Shown here in pieces: positions 33,023 through 51,712 of a stretch of DNA of 64,000 nt; the stretch's first letter is position 1; every line of letters begins with the position of its first letter. The DNA is taken from NCBI RefSeq assembly GCF_900090195.1, contig NZ_LT607803.1:7280229-7344228 (forward strand), in the 5' to 3' direction. The notes beneath the pieces were generated by a model. That model made no database searches, had not been told where the DNA came from, and was given only the letters and a program-made list of their open reading frames with translations. Source of the DNA: Variovorax sp. HW608. Its GTDB lineage: Bacteria > Pseudomonadota > Gammaproteobacteria > Burkholderiales > Burkholderiaceae_C. The position numbers and the translations under genes are program-made.

Positions 33023-33687
33023 TTCGCCTTCTCCAGCGGCAGGCGGGCGCTTTTCTCGATGGAGATGTTCCAGTCGGGCTGGCCACCCAGGCCGCCGATC
33101 TGGAGCTGGAACGGCCTCGGCAGTTGCGAGGTGTCGAGGCGGAAGCGGAAGGTCACCGGATGATCCGGCGCGTCGCCGATGTCGGACAGATCGCCAAGGC
33201 GCATCCGGCCGACCCGCCGCACCCCTTCGAGGGCATCGGCGAGGGTCTCGAAATTCTGGTTCAGCGAAACGCCGAACCCGGCATTGGTGATGGGCACGGG
33301 CGATACGTTGAGGCGCCACCGGCGGCTGAGCGGCTGGTAGGCGAGCCGCATGTGCCGCACGGCTTGCGCCACTTTAAGGTCTGTCCAATACCAGCGTTCG
33401 CGGTAGACCTCGGCCTCGGCCACGAAATAGATCGCGATGCCCTTTTCCAGCACCTCCTCGACCAGGGCGGGCAGTTCGAACTGGACCTGGGCGGTGAGGT
33501 AGATGCCGTCGTCCGCCTGCTCGAGCCGCATCTGGGTGACGGATGCGCCGTGCGGTTCGGCGAAGACGGCGCCAGGGAACCATGCGAGACACCAGGCGAG
33601 CACCAGCAGTACGGCCAGCCGGGCCGGGGAGCATCGGTCAGCGCTGCTGCTTCTCCAGCAGGGCGTAGAAGAAACCGTCGTGATCAC
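33019..33687 (-). CDS. DUF4390 secreted protein
   Basis: A 222-aa protein with an N-terminal hydrophobic segment (LAVLLVLAWCLAWFPGAVFA) then the DUF4390 core: ADDGIYLTAQVQFELPALV, AIYFVAEAEVYRERWYW and DWNISIEKSARLPLEKAK at the end. It is probably exported to the periplasm. Start uncertain: GTG 33687 leaves arginines before the hydrophobic segment, while GTG 33603 gives a very short leader; no ATG fits. It lies between rsmB and ntrY, a common betaproteobacterial order, and overlaps rsmB. Confidence 0.75.
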   Translation of the reverse strand: MITTVSSTPCWRSSSADRCSPARLAVLLVLAWCLAWFPGAVFAEPHGASVTQMRLEQADDGIYLTAQVQFELPALVEEVLEKGIAIYFVAEAEVYRERWYWTDLKVAQAVRHMRLAYQPLSRRWRLNVSPVPITNAGFGVSLNQNFETLADALEGVRRVGRMRLGDLSDIGDAPDHPVTFRFRLDTSQLPRPFQLQIGGLGGQPDWNISIEKSARLPLEKAK

Positions 33688-35023
33688 CCAACGGATTGTC
33701 CGGGACGCCACGCGCGTTTTCCCCAGTTTGCGGGAGCAAATGGCCCGGCGAGGGCAGTAATCGGGCGTCGGTGTTGCGTGCAAAGAACGCCTCGATTTGG
33801 TGCGAACCCTCTTCCCTGAACACCGAGCAGGTGCAATAGAGAAGGCGGCCGCCCGGCCGGACCAGCGGCCAAAGCGCCTCCAGCAGCATGGCCTGCTGCA
33901 ACGCGAGCTGCTCGACGTCGCTCTCGCGGCGCAGCCATCGCACGTCCGGATGCCGCCGGACGATCCCGGACGCCGTGCACGGGGCGTCGAGCAGGACGGC
34001 GTCGAAAGGCACGCCGTCCCACCATTGCGCGGGCCGGGCGGCGTCTGCCACCAGGACCTTGGCGCGCATGCCGAGCCTCGACAGCGTTTCGTCGATGCGC
34101 CGGCTGCGCGCCGCATCGACCTCGAGCGCGGTGACTTCGATTTCGCCGGGAGCGGCCGTCTCCAGCAGGTGCGCCGTCTTGCCGCCGGGTGCCGCGCACG
34201 CATCCAGCACCCGAAGCGGTGCGGCGCCGGAGCGCAGACCGGTCATCAAGAGCGGCGCGGCGATCTGGGCGGCGGCGTCCTGCACGGAGCATTCGCCTTC
34301 GCCAAAGCCGGGCAGTTGCTGCACCGGCCGGGCACGCGTCAGCTGGATGCCGCTGTCCCCGACCGGGAAACCGTGCAAGCCGGCGGCATTCAGCTTGTGG
34401 AGGTAGGTGTCGACGCTGCCCTTGCGAAGATTGACGCGAAGGGTCATCGGCGCCTGCGAATTGTCGACAGTGAGCACACGCTGCCATTCGCGAGGATGGT
34501 CGCGCTTGAGGCGCTCGATCCACCAGCGGGGGTGGTTCCATTGGGCGACCGGCTCGCGGTCCGTGGCCGCGAGCAGCTCCTCGCGATCCCGCAGGAAGCG
34601 CCGCAGGCAGGCATTGATGAAGCTCGCCTGAGCGCGGGTTTCCGGGCTGCGCTTGGCGGCTTCGACAGTCTGGTCGACCAGGGTGAAGGGCTCGTACTGC
34701 GAGCGCCCGGCATCCCATGCCAGCGCGAGCGCCGTGCAGAGCAGCGCGTCCGCCGCGGGCGGCGGCGTGCGCTTGGCCAGCTGGCGGCGCAACGCCTCGG
34801 CGCGGCCGAGCCAGCGCAGGGCCTGGAAACCGAGCGCCTGAACGCCCGGCCGCATGGAAGGCTCCACCGCTTCGAAGGCGACGGAGCCCGAAGTCCCCGC
34901 GCGGATCGAAGCCAGCGCGGCGGCGGTCAGGTGCAGCTGGCGCCAGAGGGGCGGCGAGACGGAATTGGGATCGGAAAGGTCTGGCAAATCGGGTCGATGG
35001 TAATAGGGTGATGCGTCAGCCAC
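33638..35023 (-). CDS. rsmB: 16S rRNA (cytosine-5-)-methyltransferase RsmB
   Basis: A 461-aa protein that methylates C967 of 16S rRNA. The N-terminal NusB-like helical part (to about 165) is followed by the AdoMet methyltransferase domain: DACAAPGGKTAHLLE, DAPCTASGIVRRHPD and the catalytic CTCSVFREE. Ends with GDHDGFFYALL as in Fmu proteins. Start is GTG at 35023 (VADASPYYHRPDLPD...); no strong ribosome binding site is visible, so a later start is possible. Confidence 0.92.
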   Translation of the reverse strand: MADASPYYHRPDLPDLSDPNSVSPPLWRQLHLTAAALASIRAGTSGSVAFEAVEPSMRPGVQALGFQALRWLGRAEALRRQLAKRTPPPAADALLCTALALAWDAGRSQYEPFTLVDQTVEAAKRSPETRAQASFINACLRRFLRDREELLAATDREPVAQWNHPRWWIERLKRDHPREWQRVLTVDNSQAPMTLRVNLRKGSVDTYLHKLNAAGLHGFPVGDSGIQLTRARPVQQLPGFGEGECSVQDAAAQIAAPLLMTGLRSGAAPLRVLDACAAPGGKTAHLLETAAPGEIEVTALEVDAARSRRIDETLSRLGMRAKVLVADAARPAQWWDGVPFDAVLLDAPCTASGIVRRHPDVRWLRRESDVEQLALQQAMLLEALWPLVRPGGRLLYCTCSVFREEGSHQIEAFFARNTDARLLPSPGHLLPQTGENARGVPDNPLGDHDGFFYALLEKQQR

Positions 35024-35035
35024 GCAACACGGGAA

Positions 35036-35617
35036 TCAGCGCAACGCGGCTGCCGGCTTGAGCTGCATGATCCACGCCACCAGCACTGCCGGGAACTCGG
35101 CGATCGCGGCGTTGTACCGGGCCACGGCGAGATTGAACTGGCCCCGGGCCATCTCGGCGGCGGCGGAAGGTTCCGGCCAGGCGATGGGCGTGGAGGGTTC
35201 CGGGAGACCTTCGAGCGGTGCCGGCCGCGACAGGGTGCCGTCGGCATCGAAGCTGACGACCGCATCGGGATGGAGGCTCTGCCAAGCCGCGAGCATGACG
35301 TGCATCGCGGTGCTCATCGCCGCCACCCCCGCGGGGTTCAATGGCCGAAGGCGCGTGGCCGCGAGCAGGGTCGAGAGCTGGTTCGCGGCAGCCCGCACCG
35401 AAGCGCTGGGCGACTCCAGCGGCGTGGCGGACGGCTCCTCCTCGGCCGCGCGGGCGAGCACGAAATCGAGCTGCCGGACCAGCGCCGCATCGAGCACCGC
35501 ATAGGCCTGCAGCGCGGCCGAACGCAAACGCATGAGCCGGTTGTAGGCGCCGACGAACCAGAACAGCGCAATTGCGCCGGCAATCCAGTAGGGCAAGGAT
35601 CCAGGCATCTCCGGCAT
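35036..35617 (-). CDS. LemA-family membrane protein
   Basis: A 193-aa protein: transmembrane segment about 11-27 (WIAGAIALFWFVGAY), then the LemA-like helix YNRLMRLRSAALQAYAVLDA with ALVRQLDFVLARAAEEE, and the C-terminal conserved part ARYNAAIAEFPAVLVAWIMQLKPA. LemA proteins are cytoplasmic-facing helical proteins of unclear function. It lies between rsmB and the rpoC terminator and is read in the same direction as rsmB. Confidence 0.8.
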   Translation of the reverse strand: MPEMPGSLPYWIAGAIALFWFVGAYNRLMRLRSAALQAYAVLDAALVRQLDFVLARAAEEEPSATPLESPSASVRAAANQLSTLLAATRLRPLNPAGVAAMSTAMHVMLAAWQSLHPDAVVSFDADGTLSRPAPLEGLPEPSTPIAWPEPSAAAEMARGQFNLAVARYNAAIAEFPAVLVAWIMQLKPAAALR

Positions 35618-35630
35618 TCAGCGCACACCC

Positions 35631-35666
35631 AATAAAAAGCCCCCGATCCGCGGGCGGAAGGGGGGC
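35631..35666 (-). terminator. rpoC terminator
   Basis: On the minus strand GCCCCC pairs with GGGGGC across a 16-nt loop and is followed by TTTTTATT. It is 38 bp past the rpoC stop and ends the rplKAJL-rpoBC transcript before the LemA gene. Confidence 0.75.
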
Positions 35667-35704
35667 AGTTGGGAACCGGTCATGACCGGCGATGCTACTA
35701 CCGC

Positions 35705-39940
<4,236 letters not shown>

Positions 39941-39961
39941 AAGACTCTTTCCCCTTTTCGA

Positions 39962-44086
<4,125 letters not shown>

Positions 44087-44234
44087 GAGAGCTCCGGTGC
44101 TTGAGATCTTCAGCGACTTGTCAGCGGCGTTTTCGCGCCCCTGCTTGGCGGCTGGCCACTACCAGCCGTTGGCGGACAGTGATGCGTTGCACATCACCCG
44201 AACCAAGGGGTCTTCTGTAGTCGGGGTCAGAAGA

Positions 44235-44271
44235 CACTCAAAAGACGCTGGGAAATGGCGGCTTTTGAGTG
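44235..44271. other. 10-bp inverted repeat in the rplL-rpoB gap
   Basis: CACTCAAAAG (44235-44244) and CTTTTGAGTG (44262-44271), perfect, 17-nt loop. In the transcript it would form a stable hairpin; E. coli has an attenuator and RNase III site in this gap, so it may set the rpoB/rplL ratio. Confidence 0.5.
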
Positions 44272-44291
44272 CGCTCTGAAAGCGGCAAAGG

Positions 44292-44325
44292 CTGGAGGGC
44301 CTTTCGGCGCACTCCAGCCCTCCAG
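44292..44325 (-). terminator. Hairpin just after rplL, attenuator candidate
   Basis: On the minus strand CTGGAGGGC (from 44325) pairs with GCCCTCCAG (to 44292) across a 16-nt loop, about 10 bp after the rplL stop. The downstream sequence has only a short CTTTG run, so termination is probably partial. Confidence 0.45.
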
Positions 44326-44335
44326 GATGACTGAA

Positions 44336-44710
<375 letters not shown>

Positions 44711-44749
44711 TTTTGTTTCCTAAAAATATGTTGGATCGAAAGTCGCCGC

Positions 44750-45280
44750 TTAGGCGGCGACTCCTTCTGCGGGAGCTTCCGCCTGCGTTTCGCCACCACC
44801 ACGCTTCTCGGCGAGCGCGGCCAGGACACGGGCCGTGCGCGAGATCGGGGATTGCATCAAGCCCAGCAGCTGCGCCAGCAACACTTCCTTCGAAGGAATG
44901 TTGGCCAGTTGCTTCACGCCGTCGACGTCCAGGGCCTTGCCACCGAATGCGCCACCGCGAATCACCAACTTGTCGTTGGTCTTCGCGAAATCGGCCACCA
45001 CCTTCGCGGCAGCCACGGCGTCTTCGGAGAAGCCATAGATCAGCGGACCGGTCATCTGGTCGCCGACGATCTCAAACGCGCTGCCGGCGACAGCACGGCG
45101 GGCCAGCGTGTTCTTCAACACGCTGAGGCTCACACCCTTGCTGCGCGCTTCGGTGCGCAGTTTGGTCATATCGGCAACCGTGATGCCACGGTATTCCGCC
45201 ATCACGAGCGTTTGAGCTTTTGCGGCGAGGCTGGTCACTTCATTGATGACCGCTTCTTTCTCACTGCGATTCAGACTCAA
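44750..45280 (-). CDS. rplJ: 50S ribosomal protein L10
   Basis: A 176-aa protein ([20 protein letters not shown]...) with the L10 core [20 protein letters not shown] and [20 protein letters not shown]. The start codon is TTG at 45280, preceded by AAAAGGAG with a good gap; no nearby ATG fits. The weak start fits strong feedback control by L10 on its own leader. The C-terminal helix (EGVAA end) binds L12 dimers. Confidence 0.95.
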   Translation of the reverse strand: MSLNRSEKEAVINEVTSLAAKAQTLVMAEYRGITVADMTKLRTEARSKGVSLSVLKNTLARRAVAGSAFEIVGDQMTGPLIYGFSEDAVAAAKVVADFAKTNDKLVIRGGAFGGKALDVDGVKQLANIPSKEVLLAQLLGLMQSPISRTARVLAALAEKRGGGETQAEAPAEGVAA

Positions 45281-45531
45281 GGTCTACTCCTTTTCAATGC
45301 GCCCCTCGACCAAAGTCTCGGAACGCGCTTCATGCAGCGACCAACTGTTCCGGAAACGAGTTCCTTTGCAGCGGGATCGCCATCTGCGCTGGCCGCATCA
45401 CGGGGGTGAAGCGATTAAGTACAGGCAATTCCTGTACGCCAGCGGTCTTGGATGGCCCGAAGCCGCTTGACGCAGCTCCGACCCACCACATCGCCCGGCG
45501 ACCTTTTGACGGGCCGCCGGACAAATTCACA
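45281..45531 (-). promoter_or_regulatory. rplJ leader region (L10 autoregulation)
   Basis: A 251-bp gap between rplA and rplJ with no gene. E. coli carries an L10-binding leader and a promoter here. A dyad (GTACAGGAATTGCCTGTAC on one strand, 45420-45438) is visible and could be part of an RNA structure. The secondary structure was not modelled. Confidence 0.45.
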
Positions 45532-46230
45532 TCAGCCCTGGGCGATGGTCTGCGTGTCCACGCGGACACCCACACCCATCGTCGAAGACACTGCCACCTT
45601 GCGCAGGTAGACGCCCTTGCTCGAGGCCGGCTTGGCCTTGACCAGGGCTTCGATCAGCGCAGCCAGGTTGCCCTGCAGCTTGTCGTTGTCGAACGAACGG
45701 CGGCCGATCGTGCCATGGATGATCCCGGCCTTGTCGACGCGGAACTGGACCTGGCCGGCCTTGGCGTTCTTGACGGCCGTCGCGACGTCGGGCGTCACGG
45801 TGCCGACCTTGGGGTTCGGCATGAGGCCGCGCGGACCCAGGATCTGACCCAGCGTACCGACGACGCGCATCGCGTCAGGCGCGGCAATCACGACGTCGAA
45901 GGGCATGTCGCCGGCCTTCACCTGGGCGGCGAGATCGTCCATGCCGACGATGTCGGCGCCGGCGGCCTTGGCTTCCTCGGCCTTGGCGCCCTGGGCGAAC
46001 ACGGCGACGCGCTTGGTCTTGCCGGTGCCGTTCGGCATCACGACGGCGCCACGCACCACCTGGTCGGACTTCTTGGCGTCGATGCCGAGCTGCACCGCGA
46101 CGTCGATCGACTCGTCGAACTTCGCCGTCGCGGCTTCCTTCACGATGCCGAGCGCGTCAGTCAGCGCGTAGAGCTTGCTGCTGTCGACCTTGCCTGCGAG
46201 CGCCTTTTGCTTCTTGGTGATCTTGGCCAT
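45532..46230 (-). CDS. rplA: 50S ribosomal protein L1
   Basis: A 232-aa protein: [20 protein letters not shown], the conserved [20 protein letters not shown] and [20 protein letters not shown], plus the C-terminal [16 protein letters not shown]. It binds 23S rRNA at the exit side stalk and also represses its own operon in E. coli. It begins one base before rplK ends, so the pair is coupled. Confidence 0.98.
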   Translation of the reverse strand: MAKITKKQKALAGKVDSSKLYALTDALGIVKEAATAKFDESIDVAVQLGIDAKKSDQVVRGAVVMPNGTGKTKRVAVFAQGAKAEEAKAAGADIVGMDDLAAQVKAGDMPFDVVIAAPDAMRVVGTLGQILGPRGLMPNPKVGTVTPDVATAVKNAKAGQVQFRVDKAGIIHGTIGRRSFDNDKLQGNLAALIEALVKAKPASSKGVYLRKVAVSSTMGVGVRVDTQTIAQG

Positions 46231-46662
46231 TTACACGCCCTCCACATTCACGCCCATCGAGCGTGCCGAACCAGCGATGGTGCGAACTGCGGCGTCCAGG
46301 TCGGCCGCGGTCAGGTCCTTCATCTTGGTCTTGGCGATTTCTTCGAGCTGTGCGCGCGTGATCTTGCCGACCTTGTCGGTGTGCGGACGTGCGGAGCCCT
46401 TTTCGAGCTTGATGGCCTTCTTGATCAAGGTGATCGCCGGCGGCGTCTTGATGATGAAGGTGAAGCTCTTGTCAGCGAACGCGGTGATGACCACCGGCAG
46501 CGGCAGACCCGGCTCGACGCCCTGGGTCTGCGCGTTGAACGCCTTGCAGAACTCCATGATGTTCAGACCGCGCTGGCCCAGTGCGGGGCCGATCGGCGGC
46601 GACGGATTGGCTTTACCAGCTGGCACTTGCAGCTTGATGAAGCCGACGATTTTCTTCGCCAT
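46231..46662 (-). CDS. rplK: 50S ribosomal protein L11
   Basis: A 143-aa protein with the proline-rich GTPase-associated site [20 protein letters not shown] and C-terminal rRNA-binding part [16 protein letters not shown]. It forms the GTPase-associated centre with L10/L12. It starts the rplKA pair, 151 bp after nusG. Confidence 0.98.
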   Translation of the reverse strand: MAKKIVGFIKLQVPAGKANPSPPIGPALGQRGLNIMEFCKAFNAQTQGVEPGLPLPVVITAFADKSFTFIIKTPPAITLIKKAIKLEKGSARPHTDKVGKITRAQLEEIAKTKMKDLTAADLDAAVRTIAGSARSMGVNVEGV

Positions 46663-46813
46663 GCTTTTCTCCTTGCGGGTGATAACGCCTTGGCTCTCTT
46701 AAGCCTCAGCTCCCCGGGGTTGACGACTCTTTCCAGCCAAGATTCACGCCGAGTCGGAGGAACGTGAACCGCAAAAGTTCAAGGCCAGGGCACCTGGCCT
46801 TGTTTTGGCGTGC

Positions 46814-47410
46814 TTAAGTCTTTTCGACCTGCGCAAACTCGAGTTCGACCGGCGTGGCACGACCGAAGATCATGACCGACACGCGAACCTTGTTCTTTTC
46901 GTAGTTGACTTCCTCGACCGTGCCGTTGAAGTCGGTGAAAGGACCTTCCTTGACGCGCACGAACTCGCCGACGATGAACTCGACCTTGTGGCGCGGCTTC
47001 TCGGTGCCCTGCTGCATCTGGCTGACGATGTCCTCGACTTCCTTCTGCGAAATCGGGGCCGGCCGATTCTTGGCGCCGCCAACGAAGCCCGTCACCTTGT
47101 TGGTGTGCTTCACGAGGTGCCAGCTCTCGTCGTCCATGATCATCTCGACCAGGACGTAGCCCGGGAAGAAGCGGCGCTCGGTGGTGCGCTTCTGGCCGTT
47201 CTTGACCTCGACCACTTCCTCGGTCGGAACCAGGATCCGGCCGAACTTGTCCTGCATGCCGGCGCGCGTGATGCGCTCCGTGATGTTCCGCTCCACGGCC
47301 TTCTCCATGCCGGAGTACGCATGCACCACATACCAGCGGAAGTCGGGATTGGCGGCCGGGGCCAGCACATGTCCGCCTTCCGGCGCAACGTCGATGGCTT
47401 CGTCAGTCAT
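46814..47410 (-). CDS. nusG: Transcription antitermination factor NusG
   Basis: A 198-aa protein with the N-terminal NGN domain ([40 protein letters not shown]) and the C-terminal KOW ([20 protein letters not shown]). It binds RNA polymerase and couples it to Rho or the ribosome. It follows secE with no gap. Confidence 0.97.
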   Translation of the reverse strand: MTDEAIDVAPEGGHVLAPAANPDFRWYVVHAYSGMEKAVERNITERITRAGMQDKFGRILVPTEEVVEVKNGQKRTTERRFFPGYVLVEMIMDDESWHLVKHTNKVTGFVGGAKNRPAPISQKEVEDIVSQMQQGTEKPRHKVEFIVGEFVRVKEGPFTDFNGTVEEVNYEKNKVRVSVMIFGRATPVELEFAQVEKT

Positions 47411-47794
47411 TTACTTTCTCCAGCCCAGAATGAGATCAAAAAACACCCATTCGAGCGTCTTGTCGGTGAGCCAAAGGAAGATCGACATGATCGCCACGAA
47501 GGCAAACACGTACGCCGTCATCTGGATCGCCTCCTTGCGGGTCGGCCAGACCACCTTCTTGACTTCACGCCACGAGTCGCGACCGAAGGCCCACAACTGA
47601 CGGCCACCCTCCGAACTCGCAAACACCCCGACGGCGGCGGCCAGGCCGACCAGCAGGGCGCCCCACTGCACCACCGCGCCCTGCCGGGCCAGCAGATAGA
47701 ACGCAGCAATGGCCGCCACGACCAGGACGGCAGCCGTCGCCAGCTTGGCCTTGTCAGCACTCGTGCTTACGGTTTCGATTTGAGAAGAAGCCAT
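47411..47794 (-). CDS. secE: Preprotein translocase subunit SecE
   Basis: A 127-aa protein with three membrane helices: about 16-36 (LATAAVLVVAAIAAFYLLA), 41-58 and the conserved last one 93-115 (YVFAFVAIMSIFLWLTDKTL). The amphipathic conserved segment SWREVKKVVWPTRKEAIQM precedes the last helix. ATG 47794 is chosen over a GTG three codons upstream because betaproteobacterial SecE usually begins MA(S/T)SQ. Confidence 0.93.
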   Translation of the reverse strand: MASSQIETVSTSADKAKLATAAVLVVAAIAAFYLLARQGAVVQWGALLVGLAAAVGVFASSEGGRQLWAFGRDSWREVKKVVWPTRKEAIQMTAYVFAFVAIMSIFLWLTDKTLEWVFFDLILGWRK

Positions 47795-47853
47795 CTTTGG
47801 CACTATTCCTGAAGCCTTTCGGCTTCCATTTCAATGCGTCTTCCGAGACGCCG

Positions 47854-47907
47854 AAGCCCGTCAGGCTATGACGGGCTTTTTCTGCCTTCCCGTCAGGGCA
47901 TGACGGG
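47854..47907. terminator. Paired GC-rich hairpins between secE and tRNA-Trp
   Basis: AAGCCCGTCA/TGACGGGCTT (47854-47863 and 47869-47878) with a 5-nt loop, and CCCGTCA/TGACGGG (47889-47895 and 47901-47907). The first is followed by TTT on the plus strand. They would form stable hairpins in the tuf-tRNA-Trp transcript; termination there is plausible but the T-run faces the other way. Confidence 0.4.
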
Positions 47908-47931
47908 CCTGTTTCGGAGACCACCCTCAGG

Positions 47932-48007
47932 TGGCAGGGGCAGTAGGAATCGAACCTACAACCTTCGGTTTTGGAGACCGACGCTCTGCCAATTGAGCTA
48001 TACCCCT
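47932..48007 (-). tRNA. tRNA-Trp (CCA)
   Basis: A 76-nt cloverleaf, anticodon CCA, encoded 3' CCA, acceptor AGGGGTA/TGCCCCT. It sits between tuf and secE, the standard proteobacterial location. Confidence 0.97.
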
Positions 48008-48021
48008 TCGCGATTCCTAAA

Positions 48022-49215
<1,194 letters not shown>

Positions 49216-49289
49216 TTTCTCGACTCCGAAAAATAACTAGATCAACACACTGACATGGGGTTGCAGCCCCGAGACTGCAACCCCAAAAC

Positions 49290-49364
<75 letters not shown>

Positions 49365-49403
49365 GAAATTCAAAAAACCTACACAGCGCCGACGGACCTT
49401 TTT

Positions 49404-49477
49404 TGGAGCGGGAGACGGGAATCGAACCCGCGTCATTAGCTTGGAAGGCTAGGGTTCTACCATTGAACTACTCCCGC
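49404..49477 (-). tRNA. tRNA-Gly (TCC)
   Basis: A 74-nt cloverleaf with anticodon TCC and encoded CCA; acceptor GCGGGAG/CTCCCGC. The outermost anticodon-stem pair appears to be C-A. Confidence 0.96.
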
Positions 49478-49588
49478 ATTGCGGCATGATCTCTCTAGAT
49501 CCGATCACACCGCATCACGGTCAGAGCCGCTGCCTTCGCTCAGCTCCGCACATCACATTCAAGCGCTCTCTCAAAAATCCATTTTCGC

Positions 49589-49674
49589 TGGTGGAGAGGG
49601 CTGGATTCGAACCAGCGTACTCGTAAGAGGGCAGATTTACAGTCTGCTGCCATTAACCACTCGGCCACCTCTCC
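49589..49674 (-). tRNA. tRNA-Tyr (GTA)
   Basis: An 86-nt class II tRNA with anticodon GTA, a long variable arm and encoded CCA; acceptor GGAGAGG/CCTCTCC. First gene of the tRNA-tuf cluster. Confidence 0.97.
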
Positions 49675-49686
49675 GGCGAACCTCGA

Positions 49687-49715
49687 AATATAGCACGATT
49701 ACCAGCCTGCGTCGA
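49687..49715 (-). promoter_or_regulatory. Promoter of the tRNA-Tyr/Gly/Thr-tuf cluster
   Basis: On the minus strand TCGACG (-35, 49710-49715), a 17-bp spacer and TATATT (-10, 49687-49692), ending 13 bp before tRNA-Tyr. Good fit to a strong housekeeping promoter. Confidence 0.6.
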
Positions 49716-49740
49716 TGACAGTTTGGTGATTCGCACCACC

Positions 49741-49780
49741 GTCGCACCAGGTCGCACCAGGTCGCACCAGGTCGCACCAC
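49741..49780. repeat. Four tandem copies of a 10-bp unit
   Basis: GTCGCACCAG repeated four times without gaps (the last base differs), between the tRNA promoter and ung. The unit is one DNA turn long. Related GTCGCACC follows at 49784. Confidence 0.85.
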
Positions 49781-49859
49781 TGCGTCGCACCGGAACATCG
49801 ACGACCCGCCGTTTCGCTTCGAGCCCTGGATTCTCGCATGGAATCAAACACTTACCGGG

Positions 49860-50558
49860 TCAGGCGCGCTGGGCATCGCGCCAGGCCCTCGCTTCGCCGA
49901 AGTGGCCGCAGCCGATGAAAGGCAGTGGCGGCCGCAGCGCCGACAGCGGCGAGGGATGGTTGGCCACCAGGACCTTGTGACGATTTGTGTCGATCAGCGA
50001 GCGCTTGCTCTGCGCATGCGACCCCCAAAGCATGAAGACGCTCGGCTGCCCGAGATTCGCGACGTGGCGGATCACTGCGTCCGTGAGCACTTCCCAACCC
50101 CGCCCGGAGTGGCTGGCGGGCTGTCCCTCCTCGACGGTGAGGCAGGTGTTGAGCAGCAGCACGCCGTGCGTCGCCCACTTGACGAGGCTGCCGCCGGGAT
50201 CCGGGAAAGCCGGCGGCGGCGCGCCAAGGTCCCGCTGGAGCTCCTTGAAGATATTGCGCAGCGACGGCGGCAGTGGCACGCCGGGCGCCACCGAGAAGGC
50301 AAGCCCCTCGGCCTGACCGCGCCCGTGATAAGGGTCCTGGCCCAGGATCACGACGCGAACGTCCTCGGGCGGGGTCAGCTCCAGCGCCCGCAGCGGACGC
50401 GGCGGGAAGATCACCGCGCCCGCATCCAGCCGCTCCTGCAGGAAGCCCAGCAGCCTCTGCCCGACGGGGCCGCCGAAGAACTCGTCGACCAGCGGCTGCC
50501 AGCCGGCCGCCACGGGCCAGTCGGCAGGATTGCTGCTGACCAGTTGACCCGCGCTCAT
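49860..50558 (-). CDS. ung: Uracil-DNA glycosylase
   Basis: A 232-aa enzyme that removes uracil from DNA. Catalytic Asp75 is in GQDPYHGRGQAEGLAFS, and the second His motif is HPSPLSALR. Segments VLLLNTCLTVEEGQPASHSG and the C-terminal FIGCGHFGEARAW are family-typical. ATG 50558 (MSAGQLVSSN) lies in the first unit of the 86-bp repeats; a GTG/ATG further upstream would only add repeat-encoded residues. Confidence 0.95.
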   Translation of the reverse strand: MSAGQLVSSNPADWPVAAGWQPLVDEFFGGPVGQRLLGFLQERLDAGAVIFPPRPLRALELTPPEDVRVVILGQDPYHGRGQAEGLAFSVAPGVPLPPSLRNIFKELQRDLGAPPPAFPDPGGSLVKWATHGVLLLNTCLTVEEGQPASHSGRGWEVLTDAVIRHVANLGQPSVFMLWGSHAQSKRSLIDTNRHKVLVANHPSPLSALRPPLPFIGCGHFGEARAWRDAQRA

Positions 50559-50898
50559 TCGAGCCCCCACGCTCGGCACTTCGTGTCCTCGCTGCCCCCC
50601 GAGGGGGCGCGAGCTTGCTTGGGGCGGCCCGGCGCGGCGCTCATTCGAGCCCCCACGCTCGGCACTTCGTGTCCTCGCTGCCCCCCGAGGGGGCGCGAGC
50701 TTGCTTGGGGCGGCCCGGCGCGGCGCTCATTCGGGCCCCCACGCTCGGCACTTCGTGTCCTCGCTGCCCCCCGAGGGGGCTGAATGCCGCGGCTCCAAGT
50801 CTGCACGGGCAGACTTGGACGGCATGAAGAGACGCTGCGTCTCGCAGCGGCGCGGCCTGCAAGGCCGAGCTTGCTTGGGGCGGCCCGGCGCGGCGCTC
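50557..50898. repeat. 86-bp tandem repeat, three units, third interrupted
   Basis: Two complete 86-bp units (50557-50642 and 50643-50728) and a third (50729-50780, then 50866-50898) split by 85 bp of unrelated sequence. Each unit holds the palindrome GCCCCCCGAGGGGGC. The unit length makes successive ATG codons on the minus strand overlap the stop of the previous short frame (ATGA). The repeats lie between trpC and ung, and ung starts inside the first. A similar palindrome is near 57583. Confidence 0.9.
50781..50865. other. 85-bp hairpin-rich insertion in the third repeat unit
   Basis: Contains TCCAAGTCTG/CAGACTTGGA (50794-50803 with 50810-50819, 6-nt loop) and CGCTGCG/CGCAGCG (50833-50839 with 50843-50849). 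It breaks the third unit cleanly at a GGGGGC/CGAGC junction, as an inserted palindromic element would. Confidence 0.6.
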
Positions 50899-51697
50899 AA
50901 CGGAACATCTCCGCGAGCGCTTCTCCCGGCTCGTCGGCGCGCATGAACGCCTCGCCGACCAGGAACGCATGGACGCCCGCCGCACGCAGCGTCGCGACAT
51001 CGGCGCGCGACGAAATGCCCGATTCGGTCACGAGCAGCCGTCCTTCCGGCACCTCTGCCAGCAGATCGATGGTCGTCTGGATCGACACCTCGAAGGTGCG
51101 CAGGTTGCGGTTGTTGACGCCGACGAGGGGCGTGCGCAGCTTCAGCGCCCGTTCGAGCTCGGCGCGGTCGTGCACTTCGACCAGCACCGCCATGCCCAGC
51201 CCGGCCGCGATCGCCTCGTAGTCGCGCATCTGCGCGTCGTCGAGGCAGGCAGCGATCAGCAGCACCGCATCGGCGCCGATCGACCGCGCTTCGTAGACCT
51301 GGTAGGCGTCGACGATGAAATCCTTGCGCAGCACCGGCAGATCGCACGAGGCGCGGGCCTGCTTCAGGTAGTCGATGCCACCCTGGAAGAACTGGCGATC
51401 GGTCAGCACCGACAGGCAGGCTGCGCTCACCTTGCCGTCACCCGCCGCATAACTCTGCGCGATGTCGGCAGGAACGAAGTCCGGCCGCAGCACGCCCTTG
51501 CTCGGGCTCGCCTTCTTGACCTCCGCGATCACGGCGGCGGCGCCGGCGGCGATCTTCGCGCGCAAGGCGCCGACGAAATCGCGCGTGAGCACGCGGCTTT
51601 CCGCGTCGAAGCGGATGGCTTCGAGCGAGGTCCGCTTTTTCGCCGCCGCGACTTCCTGGCGCTTGACGGCAACGATCTTCTCGAGGATGTCCGACAT
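50897..51697 (-). CDS. trpC: Indole-3-glycerol phosphate synthase
   Basis: A 266-aa TIM-barrel enzyme: start [20 protein letters not shown], catalytic [30 protein letters not shown] and the phosphate site [17 protein letters not shown] and LVGEAFMR. It makes indole-glycerol phosphate in the tryptophan pathway. Downstream of trpD by 15 bp; the stop lies in the 86-bp repeat end. Confidence 0.97.
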   Translation of the reverse strand: MSDILEKIVAVKRQEVAAAKKRTSLEAIRFDAESRVLTRDFVGALRAKIAAGAAAVIAEVKKASPSKGVLRPDFVPADIAQSYAAGDGKVSAACLSVLTDRQFFQGGIDYLKQARASCDLPVLRKDFIVDAYQVYEARSIGADAVLLIAACLDDAQMRDYEAIAAGLGMAVLVEVHDRAELERALKLRTPLVGVNNRNLRTFEVSIQTTIDLLAEVPEGRLLVTESGISSRADVATLRAAGVHAFLVGEAFMRADEPGEALAEMFR

Positions 51698-51712
51698 GGT
51701 GCGCCGCCCTCC

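Noticed and set aside
30779..33163. 794-codon plus-strand frame opposite ntrY
   Set aside because: Composition is that of a shadow frame; NtrY has full kinase motifs on the other strand.
50555..50806. 83-codon minus-strand frame in the 86-bp repeats as a separate gene
   Set aside because: It consists of repeat-derived sequence and a frame through the hairpin block; no independent coding signal.
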